Assembly: GCF_000218685.1 (NCBI RefSeq) | Contig: NW_006763294.1 | Span: 1,671,361-1,735,360, forward strand | Direction: 5' to 3' | Length of the DNA stretch: 64,000 nucleotides | Origin: Serpula lacrymans var. lacrymans S7.9 | Taxonomy: Eukaryota > Basidiomycota > Agaricomycetes > Boletales > Serpulaceae | Part shown: piece after piece, positions 43,688 to 55,522 of the stretch | Layout: each line of letters starts with the position of its first letter | How positions within the stretch are numbered: the first letter of the stretch is position 1 | Notes under the pieces: generated by a model | The model's input: the letters and a program-made list of their open reading frames with translations, nothing else | Databases searched by the model: none | What the model was told of the DNA's origin: nothing | Position numbers and translations under genes: made by a program

Positions 43688-44720
43688 TTGATCAGTCAGC
43701 TAGTAGATAAATTAGCTGACGCCAAGATCTTAACAAAGATGGATCTCAGATGGGGGTACAATAATGTACAGATCAAAGAGGATGCCTGGAAGGCTGCATT
43801 TATGTGCCACCGAGGATCCTTCAAGCCCCTTGTTATATTCTCCGGGTTGACCAATTCACCGGCAACCTTCCAGAGCATGATGAACAAGATCTTTGCGGAT
43901 ATGGAAAACTGTGTTGTCATTTACATTGACAATTTATTGATATTTATAAAGTCGGATGATGAGGCTGAGCATAACAGGATCGTGCAAGAAGTCCTTCGAT
44001 GCTTACAGGAACAGGACCTATTTGTCAAACCCAAAAAATGTAACTTTAAAGTAAAGGAAGTAGACTTCCTTGGTATGATAATTGGCCAGAACGGGATCAG
44101 GATGGATCTTGAAAAAGTTCAAGCTATATTGGATTGGCCAGAACCTACTCGTGTCAAAGGAGTTAGGGCCTTCCTTGGCTTAGGCAGTTTCTACCAGAGA
44201 TTTGTTGAAAACTTCGCAAAGATAACGAGACCTTTGAACAATCTCACTAAAAAGGACATTGCTCGGCACTGGGGTGCCAAAAAACAAGAAGCTTTTGATA
44301 AACTTAAATAGGTGTTTACAACGACAGCCATATTAGCATTTCCAGAATTAGACAAAGAGTTCCAGCTAGAAACTGACTCTTCTGATTTTGCTACTGGGGC
44401 TGTTCTATCAATTAAATGCCCTGATGATCTTTGGAGGCCTTGTGCCTATTTATTGCATAGTTTGTCGCCCACAGAGCGCAACTATAAATTTACAATAAGG
44501 AGATACTGGCCATCATTAGAGCTCTAGAGCACTGGCAGCACTACTTAGAAGGTGCTAGACACCAATTCAAAATTTGGACTGATTGTAAGAATCTGGAATA
44601 TTTTATGACGGCCCAAGACCTGAACCAAAGACAGGCCCGCTACACGGTGTACTTATCTAGGTTTAATCACAAATCAATTCATAAGCCAGGAACTTCTATG
44701 AGGAAAGTGAACACTTTATC
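43688..44720 (+). pseudogene. RT and RNase H remnant of the decayed gypsy element
   Basis: RT fingers/palm with LTKMDLRWGYNNVQIKE, FSGLTNSPATFQSMM and VVIYIDNLLIF, where the catalytic YIDD has become YIDN. The lysine-TAG at 44309 stops the frame before the RNase H start (ETDSSDFATGAVL). Frame is lost again near 44490-44510. Loss of the second catalytic Asp makes the RT inactive by itself. Confidence 0.9.
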
Positions 44721-44976
44721 TAGAAGAGAGGATCATGCCAACGGCATTGAAGATGACAACAAAGGTGTCACCCTGATAGATTAATCCAGGGTTGCCAATG
44801 TTCGAATCGGGCAGAATTCCGATCTTCTGGAAGTCTTCAAGAAAGACATCTCCTCAGAAAAAAGGCGCACCTTGATGGCAATAAAAACTATTTATGGGAA
44901 GACGGGCTCTTCCATTTTAAAGACAAAATCTATGTGCCTGAGTCCGCAAGGATCAAGGCAATAAATAGACTTCACG

Positions 44977-45790
44977 ATGGATCTACCCGAATCAAATGGG
45001 TATAATTCAGTAATAGTGGTAGTAGATCGCTTCTCCAAAGAAGTGGTGTTCATTCCCACCAATAAAACCATTACAGCCGCTGGTACGGCAGACTTATTTA
45101 AAGATTTTGTATGGTCTATCCATGGACTGCCGGCAACAGTTATCTCCAATAGGGGGCCACAATTTGCTAGTGAATTTATGAAAGAGTTATGCTGGATGCT
45201 GGGCATCAAACCCAAATTATCAACGGTGTTCCATCCGCAGACTGATGGACAAACGGAGAGACTCAACCAGGAGTTGAAGCAATACCTCCGCATATTTATT
45301 AATGACAGACAGACAGATTGGGCCAAGTGGCTAAAGATAGCCCAGTTCTCATACAATATCAAACAGTTGTCAGCTACAGGAAAAGCACCATTGGAGGTTA
45401 CAAGATTGTACCTCCCTAGAATAGGTGTAGAACCTGGCAAAAGCAAGAACAAGGCTGCTGAGAACATGGATAAGGACATGAAGTCCATCTTGGACGAAAT
45501 GTGCAAGGTGCTATTCAAAACTGCAGAGCAGATGAAAAACAGAGCAGAGCGTAGACACTATAAAGCCTCTGATTACAAGGTCGGTGACCTGGTCTGGTTA
45601 GACACCGACCACTTAAAATTGAAAGATCAGCAGTCTAGAAAACTGACCAAAAAATGGATTGGTCCTTACCGGATTAAGGAAGTTAAACCCAACGCAGTGG
45701 AGCTGGAGCTCCCAAAACGAATGAGGGTAGTACCCACGGTCAATATCAGCCGTGTGAAACCCTACAAAGAGCCACTGCCAGGACAGCACA
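44977..45790 (+). pseudogene. Integrase core remnant of the decayed gypsy element
   Basis: Frame from DLPESNGYNS through SNRGPQFASEF (the second catalytic Asp changed to Asn), PQTDGQTERLNQ and WIGPYRIKEV to KPYKEPLPGQH, where repeat X copy C interrupts it. Compared with the intact element, the stretch from IKAIDR to VDFTT, which holds the HHCC zinc finger, is missing at about 44962-44976. The insertion is thus one of several inactivating changes. Confidence 0.88.
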
Positions 45791-45791
45791 T

Positions 45792-47598
45792 TGTCATGCA
45801 CCAAAGTTGATTGGTAGCATGGACAGGTGTCAATAACGAAGCGAATATTCAAAAAGACTCACCTTTGCGCCACACAGGCACAGTGCCACATGGAATAGTA
45901 ATTAATATTGCCTTTTTCGAACTTGTGGCTGATCAGCACCACCTCTATTAGGCAATCCAGTCACGCTCACCTTTGCTTTTCCATTTGGTACTTTCCGCAT
46001 TTCAGCATTTCGGCAAATTTTCACGTCGCCACTGGCTACACATTGCATTGCGACCTCGCTTTTGTCATTTTCTTCACTCCCCTTCCTTTGCTTAGCCCCA
46101 CCATGGGTCCCTTACTCTCATTTTTATTCTCACCCAACGGTTGTTTCTGGATCCCCATTATAGTTCACCTCCTCGTCACCTCCACCCTCCTCCTCCTCCT
46201 CATCTTCTTTGCTCCCCCACCATTTCTGATGTCACCACTTCCTATCCACTTCCATTGCCGATCCGTCGACTACCATGTGCCACTGGTGATATCAGCAAAA
46301 CCCTGGCGGCTGGTTCAAATAGGGCAACAGGTCCATCTTTATGACGTTGATCTACCGTCATATACTATCAAAACATTGGTCGCTCATCTTGCCTGGTTGG
46401 AGTGTGGGTGGGTAGTTTCTGAGCTGGAGAAGGTTCATCCCCTTGCGTCACCCATGTACATTGCTGTCCCATTCACTTGGGTACACTTATCTTTTGTCCA
46501 TTGTCTTCGCTACAGCTACACCTACCACACGCTGCCTGGGACTCACTTGTTCCAAATTGGAACTACTCCTCTCCCTCCCTCGTTTGACCAGGTGGTCCAA
46601 CACAACCAGTCCATTGGTAAGGCCATGGAACTGTCGGATTTGGACTAGGTGGTGGACCGGTGGCTCCAGTTTCCTTTTTTCTTAGCAGAACATTCATTTA
46701 CAGTGCAATTATTTTTGATTTTTGAATCATTTTTATGGACACATATTTTTTAGAATGCCTGATTGACAATAAAGAAACTGTGTTGATACTGATAGTTTTT
46801 TGCCTTGCCCTTTTTTTTACTGTATCTTCCCATGACATCATGATTTTCCTGCTCTCTTTTTGCTATTGGACTTTACTTTATGGCTGTACAAACCTGTGAC
46901 ATTACTCACAGCATTCATTGTTCTATCCCTTTCTTTTCCTTTTTTTGACAATCTTATCCTGTACTACCTACGCAGGATTTGTCAGCATACATTCCTTCCT
47001 TTATGTTCTTTCTCATTCTTTTTGCACAGCTATACTGTGCATAGCCTACTTTTCTTTCGCTATATAAACCCCTGTATTTTACCTTGTAAAAAACAACAAG
47101 AACTCGAATCCAGACTTCTTCTCTAATCTCAAGTTCACTACTCACTACTACTTGTGATCCAGTGTGGTCACAACACTTCCCACTGCTACCACTGTCAACT
47201 GCTGTCATCGTCACTCGTCACTTTTGAAAGTGATTGTCATCCCTTTCGATTAGAGTCCTTCTGAGCACTACAGTTTGTGCGTCAGGAGCCTGCTATCACT
47301 GGGAACTTTGTCACCTCATCATATTGTCATTCTCAAACCTACCTTGTGCTACTATTAGCAAGGTAGTGCTCGTCTATACTCGCCACAAAGCCCCTATTTT
47401 TCTGCATTCCAACTATCCCTCCTCCTCAAAACCCACACCCATACATCTTTGGGTTTTACTTTGAAGGATCATTATACGTACCACCCCACGAACAACCAGG
47501 AGGCAAAGCCCATAAACAAGTTCCGTGGAATCTGGGAGGATTGTGTGTTAGTTTGTTTTTGTGTATGTTTTTTCTAACAACAGTTCTCATCATCAACA
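45792..47598 (+). repeat. Repeat X, copy C (1807 bp) inside the gypsy pol
   Basis: TGTCATGCACC to CATCATCAACA, a full copy lying within the Pro-Gly-Gln-His / Val-Asp-Arg-Pro junction of pol. Flanks are ACAT (45788-45791) and ACGT (47599-47602), a 4-bp target duplication with one CpG-type transition; the intact gypsy copy supports the uninterrupted join. This defines X's ends independently of copy B. Confidence 0.85.
45908..46648 (+). CDS. Repeat X ORF, copy C (246 aa), unknown protein
   Basis: Uninterrupted equivalent of the copy B ORF, one codon longer through an extra Leu in the LLLL run. Several differences from B are Arg to Cys, His or Trp (for example GRFW to GCFW and ERGW to ECGW), as expected from C-to-T decay at CpG. 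The final 50 residues are identical to B. Function unknown. Confidence 0.4.
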   Translation: MPFSNLWLISTTSIRQSSHAHLCFSIWYFPHFSISANFHVATGYTLHCDLAFVIFFTPLPLLSPTMGPLLSFLFSPNGCFWIPIIVHLLVTSTLLLLLIFFAPPPFLMSPLPIHFHCRSVDYHVPLVISAKPWRLVQIGQQVHLYDVDLPSYTIKTLVAHLAWLECGWVVSELEKVHPLASPMYIAVPFTWVHLSFVHCLRYSYTYHTLPGTHLFQIGTTPLPPSFDQVVQHNQSIGKAMELSDLD

Positions 47599-47938
47599 AC
47601 GTGGACCGGCCCGGACCGGTTGTAGTCACCCAGGAAGGTGAAGAAGAGTTTGAAGTCAAGTGAGTGTTGGATGCACGCTTGAAGCGTGGAAAATTAGAAT
47701 TCCTAGTCCTATGGAAGGGCTATGGAGATAAAGACAGAATGTGGGAACCAGAAACCCATCTGGACAACTCCCACAAAGCTGTTTAAGAATTTTATTCTAA
47801 GAATCCCTCAGCTCCTAGGAAGCTTAGAGGCATGGATTCAACACTTTTTAATTCCCTTTTTCAACCTATGCCCGAAAATTTAACTACTACCTCCGGTACT
47901 TGGTCGAGCCTGGAAGTTGAGCCTTAGAAGGGGGGTAG
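47599..47938 (+). pseudogene. Chromodomain remnant of the decayed gypsy element
   Basis: Continues pol after repeat X: VDRPGPVVVTQEGEEEFEV, then an in-frame TGA where the intact copy has Arg-Val-Val; RGKLEFLVLWKGYGD follows, then a TAA inside AVCEF. The C-terminal tail (PRKLRGMDS) and terminal TAG precede the polypurine tract. Confidence 0.85.
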
Positions 47939-48352
47939 TGTTACAATACACAATTTTCGGACCTTTAAATTTCATTCTCCTCTTTAATTTTCTACTGTAG
48001 TTTTCACACATTGTGTCATGCGGCACTTTCCATTTTGTTCAAACTCCATGTTCTCGTGCCGTGCTGCCTTTTTCTTATTCTAGCTAACAAGTCTCTCACA
48101 CAGTGGGGCTGGTCACATGGGCTGGGCCCTATGACATCATCAGCCACTGCCTTCATCAACTGTATAATACACATGTACAAACAGTCTGTAGATATATATA
48201 AACCCCAATAGATCAAGGAGACTCCTCAGCGAGTCCTCCTGTTGTTTACCCACAACAAACTTGGTCCTATCATAAGGGGTATCCACTCCCACTCACTTCA
48301 CTCTTGCTTGTCTAAGTTATGCACCAGAGTATACAAACTCTTGGTTGTAACA
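47939..48352 (+). repeat. 3' LTR of the decayed gypsy element (414 bp)
   Basis: TGTTACAATACACAATTTTCGG to CTTGGTTGTAACA, sense orientation. It keeps the TATATATAAACCCC promoter near 48194 and the CTCAGCGAGTCCTCC start-site block shared with the intact element. The 5' partner LTR is missing. Confidence 0.85.
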
Positions 48353-48479
48353 TGCAGAGCAAAACATATGGCAGACTGAAAGTCAGTCTGGGGCCAGAAA
48401 ATTAGAGCAAGTATCCAGAGTACTGTATGGGAGCAAGATACAAGGTCATGTTAAGTGGCAGAGCATAATGAGCATAATT

Positions 48480-50547
48480 CAAAAATAGGCAGAAAACCTG
48501 AACCTCTGAACAGTCAGGAACCCCCAAGTCTGAACTCCCAAATCTTTGGTCTTCTCAGAAGGACTTAATTTAAAGGGGATAACAGTGACTTCAACAGTGG
48601 AAAGTAGAAAGTAGACAGTGGAAAGTGGAAAGTGACAACAATGACAGTAGATAGTAGCAGCAGCAAAAAGTATTATGACCATACTGGATTACAAGTAGCA
48701 GTACATAGTAGGCTTGAGCTTGGGAATCTGATGAGAGGTTCTATATACTTGATAGAATTGCAATTCAGATGGAATGAGATTGTGATTGGGGTGTGATTTA
48801 ATGGTGTACAAATTAAAGTACAGGGGTTTATATAGTGAAGAGAAAGTGAACCTATACACAGTATGTCTGTGCATGAAAAAATGCAGAAGAATGTGAAGGA
48901 ATATAATGATAAATTCTGTGAGAGTAGGACAGGATGAGATTATTAAAATAAGGAAAGAAAAAGATAGAAACAAGAAATGAAATATCCAAAGTGTTACAGA
49001 TTGTATATATATATAAATAGTCTGACACTGCGGGGATCAACTTATATGAGCTCAGCTTATATGCTGAAGATATTGGATATCTGTGTTCTGATTGGCTGGA
49101 AAAAGCTAAAATGTTTTCAGCATATAAGCTGGGCTCATATAAGTCGATCCCCACCATGTGATAGCAAAAAAAAAGCAAGGGAAAAAATTGTAAAGTCATA
49201 GCAATATACAGCAAAAAGAGGATGAGACAAAAACAACATCATATTAAGAACAAAGCTTGAAGGAAGTGTCTAGCCACTTGCTGAGAGCAATCAGGGACTA
49301 AAACTAGAGTCCAATGTGAGTAACTATATTATTAGAGAGTATGACAGGTATACAGTACCTAGAGTCTAATGTGAGTAACTAGAGAATAGGAAGCATTGGA
49401 CTCTGTAGTACTGTCCGAAGTTTTGTAAACAAAGGTAAACAAAGCAGCCACAAAGGCAAAATAATAGAGAACACAATCAATAGTGAATGATAGAAGAATA
49501 GATAGAGAAAGGAATGAAAATATATAGGTAGCACAAAGGTGCAGAATCACCAAAACTAACACATCATTATCAACACAGAGCTTCCTTATTATCAGTCAGG
49601 CATTCTAAAAAATATGTATCCATAAGATTGATTCAAGAATCAAGGTAATTACACTGCAAATAAATGTTCTGATGAGATAAAGGAACTGGAGCTACTGGTT
49701 CACCTCCTAGTCTAGATCTGGAAGTTCCATGGCCTTACCAAGGGTTTGTTATAGTGGATCACCTAGTTAAACAAGGGAGGGAAGTAGTTCTCATCTGGAA
49801 CAAATAACTCCCAGGAAAAATATGGTAACTGTGGCTGTAGCAGAGACAATAGACAAAAGATAAGTGTGCCCAAGTAAATGAGACAGTGAGGAACATTGGC
49901 AACACAAGTGGATGGACTTTCTCCAGCTCAAAAGCTATTCAGCCACATTCTAATCAGGCAAGGGAAGTGACCAAAGATTTAATGGTGGATGATAGAAGAT
50001 TGATATTATTGAAGTGGACCAACTACCCAATTTGGATTGGCTGTTAGGGCTTAGCTGAGATGAGCAGGGCAATGGTAATCAACAGATCAGAAACAGAAGC
50101 AGATAATTAGAGGTGATATGATATCAGGTACAGTGAGGATGAGTAAAAGGAGTGTGAAAGTGATGAAGGAGTGGACAATGATAGGGATCCAGAAATGACT
50201 GGGGGTGAAAGCAGAAAAGACATTATTGAGCCTATAGTGGAACTGGATAAGGGAAAGGAAAGTGGGGGACAGGAGATGAAAGCAAGGACTCAATATGTAG
50301 CTAAGCAACAACACAAAAATTTTCCAATTTGCCAATTTGTAGAGTGCAGAAAGTATCAGATGAAAAGGTGAGGGTAGGCATAACTTGTTTATCTAATTGA
50401 GACAAGTGCTGATCAGCCACAAGGACAGAAAAGGTGATAATAATTACTACTCTATGTGGCACTATGCCTATGTGGTGCAAAGGCAAACCTTTTGAACTTC
50501 TGTTTTGTTACTGACACCTATCCATGCTACCAATAAACTTTGGTGCA
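48480..50547 (-). repeat. Repeat X, copy E (minus, diverged) with adjacent repeat Y
   Basis: Reverse complement of X with many substitutions. It ends at TTTGGTGCATAA (about 50535-50547), the inverse of X's TGTTATGCACCAAA start. Its ORF region (49700-50400) is full of stops. The TATATAAACCCC block is at about 48830. A MITE sits at 49026-49158. The left side (48353-48540) is Y-like sequence and the same ccaagtctgaactccc block seen beside copy D. Confidence 0.7.
49026..49158. repeat. CACTG-ended MITE, copy 4 (133 bp)
   Basis: Starts CACTGCGGGGATC; the right end is slightly damaged (CCCCACCATG). Target duplication TGA (49023-49025 and 49159-49161). It has the same GTTCTGATTGGCTG centre as the other copies and lies at a different place within repeat X from copy 2. 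Confidence 0.8.
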
Positions 50548-51500
50548 TAATATTGTCCTCACTACTGAGCTTCTTCAGTCAAGCTACACAATTTCTTATT
50601 CCACTTTTACTTTTACATACAATTAAACCATAATCACAGCTTCAGTGGTTGCCCACCCACTATATTCTAGACTACTTCAACAACCAGCTCTCAACGCTCA
50701 AGCACAGACACTCTAATTCATTCCCACTAACTATTCAATGGATTGCTGGGTAAAAGATTGGCAGACAAACAAGCCAGATTGGAAACATCATCACCTTCTA
50801 AATCTTCACACCTATCACATCTCCCCAAATACTTCTCCCATATCCCCAAGGGTTGGTATCTGCTTTAGCACTACCATGAATCTCCAACCAAAAGATATAT
50901 TTTTTCCCACTTATGCTATATTAACCTATGGGCTTCAAAAATGGGTTTAGTAAAGCCTAGGAATGTAATCTTTTTCTACTCCATATTCTTGACGCCAGTA
51001 CCTACTGCAGAACTGCCATGTCTTTAACCCTTTAGTACTGTCAGTAGCCATAGAGAAGTTAGAGAAAAATCACATATTTTGGCTTTGTCAAAATAATGTT
51101 TGAAGCATATATATCCATATAGAAGAGGTGACAAAATAGGTAAAATGGCTCATCACTGTTCCCAGAGTACTATAGGATAATAAGATAACAGAAGAGCCAT
51201 TAGCATATCCCTATTGTATGCTATATAATACATACTGTACCTCTATGTTTAATCCAAAACTTATGATATTGGTGTAATCTACATTGATATCATAACCTCT
51301 TGATGATATCACATTTTGTTAACTAGATATGTACATTCACATCATATATCTTATTCACCCAGTTTTCTTTTTTTCCCTGTTACTTTGCCCATAAATTTCA
51401 ACTTGAGTAGCTTTGCCTGCTTGTAGATTGCTGGTTCCATAAGCCATCTATCAGTTTATTCTGCTAACATAGAATGAAAAGTAACATACCCATCCAAATT
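50548..51500. other. AT-rich intergenic sequence
   Basis: Between repeat X copy E and the STAND gene stop. No coding exons or recognisable repeats seen. Confidence 0.45.
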
Positions 51501-54500
51501 CTAAGTACAAGTATTTTCCATGCCATATTTTGTAAGCTGTGACTGTATTGACAAGGTTCGAGAATGATCACCCCCATAAATTTTCTGAGAGGCTATGAGT
51601 GCCTGAGTATACATTTCTTTTGCTTTGTTGTATTCTCCCTGCAACTCATATGCCATGGCAAGGTTACTGACTGTTTCCAATGTGTTTGGGTGTTCAGGGC
51701 CAAAGCGCTTCTTCATCCCTGGTAGTAATTTGCTGTATAAATTCTCAGCCTTACTATATTGCTCTTGTTTATCATACAGCATTGCAAGGTTGTGCATTGT
51801 TGCCAATGTGCTTGGATGATCAGTGCCAAGATATCTTTCTTCCTTTTCTAAAATCTTGCTGTATAATAATTCTGCCTCTGTATGTTGATTTTGTGATTGA
51901 TATAGTGATGCTATACTGCACATTATTGCAAGTGTGCCTGGATGCTCAGTCCCAAATTTCTTTTCATGGCCCTCTAGTGCTCTAGTCAACAGTGTTTTTG
52001 CTTCACTGTATTGTTCTTGTGAGCTATACAGTAATGCCAAGTCATGGACAGTTGCTAATGTCTCTGAATGCTCCCTTCCAAGCTGTTCCTCCAAGCCTTT
52101 CAATGCTCTTTTGTACAATGCTTCTGACTCATTGAACTGGCCTTTCTTTCTACACACATATGCCAGACTATGAACTGTTGCCAGGATATGGTGATGATCA
52201 GGACCAAGATGCTTCTCTTGGGCTGCCAATGCCTCTCTATAGAGTTCCTCTGCCTCACTATACTGTCCTTGGAATTCATGCACTGTTGCTATATTGTACA
52301 TTGTTTTCAGTGTAAGTGGGTGTTCAGAACCAAGTTGCTTCTCTTGGCCAACCTTGACTTTCTGATATAGTTCCCCTGCTTCATCATACTTCCCCTGAGA
52401 CTTGTATACACCTGCCAGGTTATGCACTATTATCAGTGTGTCTGGATGTTCTGCTCCTATTATATTTTCAGTTCCTTCCAAAGATTCTTTCAGCCATCTC
52501 TCTGCCTTTCCCAACTGTCCTTGAGATTTTAGCATCATTGCCAAATTTTGCATAGTTGTTAGTCTGCTCAAGTCTTCATCCTCTCCTAGCTTTGCCCTTC
52601 CAATCAGTACTTTTTCATACATTGCCTCTGCTTCAATGAATTTCCCCTGGTACTGAAAGACTGTTGCCAGGTTGTGCATTTTTCGTAACGTTTGAGGATG
52701 ATCTTCCCCAAATTTCTCCCGATTAATGGCCAGTAGCTTTGCAAAGAATTTCTCTGCTTTAGTATACTGCCCCTGTGAGAGATAGACTCTCGCTAATATG
52801 CTTTCTGATCCTGGTATCAATGGGTGCTCTGGCCCAAGCTCCTCAGCACATGCTACGATATTCCTAAGAAGTTGCTCTGCTTCATCATATTTTCCCTTCC
52901 CTAAGAAAATATCGGCCAGAGCTTGTGTGGCATGTAAAACAAAACGATCGGTAGGTTCAAGATGGCTTTGCAGCATAGTAACCGCCTTGCTACAAATTAT
53001 TTCCGCTTCATCATACCTCCCTTGACTCTTCATGTAACCTGCCAGTGCAGTACTAGCGTTAGCAAGCTGCAGGCTGTCCACTCCGTACACGTCTTGCAAA
53101 GATAACAGCGACTGCATATGCGAAGAAAACATGGCACACTGAGGCCAGCACTTGTATGATTCGTAATCCTCCACAACATGGAAAGCACCGCAGATTAGAA
53201 TCACTGCCCGGTTAAACCACTCGAGCCAACTACCCTCTGCAACGAGAGTCTCCCTGACCATGAAATTAAACAGGTCATGGATATGCAATGTGCGAATACC
53301 ATCATTGCTTCGTTTCTGCACTATAGACAAACTTTGCAGTTGCTGGATAGCTTTTGCAAGCTGAACCGGGGAGCGGACCAAATCGACCAGTGAGTTCCAT
53401 ACTGGATCATAAATCAGATCTGCTATTTCGCCACTGTCTGGCTCGTCAACAGTGTCATCGGTTTGAGACTGTAGCATCAAATCTGTCTGGTCATCGGACT
53501 GCGTAGTACTACTAGTCGGAGCAGCTTCAAGCTGTGATTTGGACTTGACCTGAATGTAGGCCTTAGCGCCACCAACAATCACGCTAACTGCTATGCTTTC
53601 GGGGTCATAGAAGGAAAGTATGTTCAAGACATGGCGAACCTCTGGAGATAGACGCTCCAAAATGCTCTTGAACATCGCAACAATTGATGCTTGCTCGTAC
53701 GGGGTCAGATCATTCTCCCAATTCAATATCTAAATTCATAGGTGAAACGGTGAGAATTTAAGTTTCAATATACACCCCACTAACCTCCATTTTATTCTCG
53801 GCACTTTCGTAGAGCTCTAGTAGTTCTGAGAGTGTGAGAGCCGATTCTCTCATAAAAGAAGCCGCGTGAACAATTGCGAGAGGCAATCTCCCTATTCGTT
53901 TTACAAGAGACTCCGCATCGCCAACAACAGAAGAGGAAGATGTGTCTTCTTCGTCAATCTCGGCATTTTGGAAAAATAGGCTGGCAGCATCCTTGATGTC
54001 GAGAACGCGGAGTTCAAGGATGTGCTGCTGCTGTCCTGCAGCATTGACTACGGCCTTGGCAACATCTTCTGTTCGAGTTGTATAAAGAATATTTCCCCGA
54101 ACATTCTTCCGAGGGACGTGCTCTCGAAGAAAACTGAGTGTATCTCTAGAGACGTTGTCGAACACAACAAGCCAGGAAGTAGCACTACAATCCTCGAGCC
54201 AGCGGCGTGCAGCGACGAGCCTTGCATCCTGCTCGGGATTGTTACGTTCCGGATGAGAAACAAGGTTCAGGAGTTTGACGAAGCCTTGATTCAGCTTCTC
54301 AACGGTAGCGCCCGATATCCAAAAGACATAAGTGTATTGTTTCTGTTGGTACGATAACTTCGCATATTGTAGCGTAAGTTGTGTCTTGCCGATTCCGGGC
54401 ATCCCGTATATGGCACAGCGGCTTGGTACGTCGTCCTGAATGGAACCAAATAATTGTTTGATAGTGTGCAACTCCTGGTCTCGACCAGCGAAATGGATAG

Positions 54501-54684
54501 ATAGGAGGTCGACGGGGGCGTCGTTGAAGGACAAAACCGGTACATTTTCTTGCTGCGGCACGGTAAGACTGAGGTTCTTTATGTTTGTAATCGTCGTGTT
54601 ATACTGATCGTGACCAACATCATTCATCTGGCTACCAGTGATGTTCGTGTGTTGAGCTCCATAGAAAAAACCTGGATTAGACAT
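51501..54684 (-). CDS. NB-ARC/TPR STAND receptor, NLR-like (1042 aa, 2 exons)
   Basis: Exons 54684-53785 and 53729-51501 (3129 nt). Residues 1-45 form a Gly/Asn-rich leader (FFYGAQHTNITGSQMNDVG). The NB-ARC domain follows: FAGRDQEL, P-loop AIYGMPGIGKTQL, Walker B WLVVFDNV, RNBS-B-like GNILYTTR and GLPLA-like GRLPLAI. A winged-helix-like segment (SPEVRHVLNILSFYDPES) and a spacer with acidic Ser-rich insert follow, then about 12 tandem 42-residue kinesin-light-chain-type TPRs (for example QYSEAEELYREALAAQEKHL). Such STAND proteins are linked to fungal self/non-self recognition; the ligand is unknown. It sits at the edge of the transposon island. The TPRs look recently homogenised, which favours copy-number variation. 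Confidence 0.9.
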
Positions 54685-55522
54685 TCTAGATTTTGAGACG
54701 ATGAAAGGTTTTGAAACAAGTGTTTTTTGCGAGGTGTGCGAGGTGGTAGTGGGTGAGTGGGAAGAAAGTCAGAGACGCAGGACTACCACTGGCACATCTT
54801 AGCCATTCAATCACCACGATGAGCGTGCGACCTTCCAGGTTCTACTTTCCTCACCTTATCCCCATTCATCGGTCAACGCGGAGATGACTCGGCGACCCAA
54901 CTGTACTAAAATACGATCCAATAGCTTCAACTCGCCTCAAAACCGAGTTAAATTCTCTGTCTTATCTGACATGCACATACTGTGACATAGATGATTTTGT
55001 CCTAGCCAAATTGTCAAAAACGAACAACAAGCTTTGCAATTGAGCGGCGGCGCTCACATGTGCTGTTCGAGCAAATATCGGCAACATCGCCCACTGTCAC
55101 TCGGAACTGCAGTTCGTGCTATTGACAAACAGTCTTACAATGAGGGCAAGCCTCATGGACTTCCTGGACTTTGGTTGACAGTTCGGCATCGCATTAAGGC
55201 ATGTCTGTCTGACCTTAACGATTCATAGAAGAAAATCCCAGCCGGACCCAGCGTTTCTGACATCAAGAATGAGCATACCAGTGCTCCTGCGCCACTCACC
55301 TAAGGGGCTGGAAGCTCCAGCTGAGGGCTATAGCTATTCCCACAGATCCGAACCTTAGGGGTTGTCACTCGGAGGAACCTTGGGACGAGCTTCGAATTCC
55401 CTGCTGTGATGTTGTATGTTTGCTTTATCTTTATTTGCCAGTGCCATCCCCGATACACTACAGCTACACGTCCCAGCTACTGTTATATCCTCTGGCCACA
55501 CTTTTTCATCCCTGAGCGTTCC
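54685..55522. other. STAND gene promoter and intergenic sequence
   Basis: No coding exon supported. It contains the upstream region of the STAND gene and the 3' side of the membrane-protein paralog. Confidence 0.45.

Larger units (their letters stand above)
43679..48352 (+). mobile_element. Decayed Ty3/gypsy element, plus strand, with nested repeat X
   Basis: 5'-truncated relative of the element at 33851-40169: RT from LISQLVDKLADAKI (43688), RNase H, integrase core, chromodomain remnant (about 47599-47930), polypurine tract and a 3' LTR (47939-48352). It has in-frame stops (for example at 44309 before RNase H), frameshifts near 44500, loss of the integrase zinc finger and insertion of repeat X copy C at 45792. 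LTR 5', gag and protease are absent. Confidence 0.9.

Noticed and set aside
44892..45518. 208-codon minus-strand ORF
   Set aside because: Antisense of the integrase core; the same shadow appears opposite the intact integrase.
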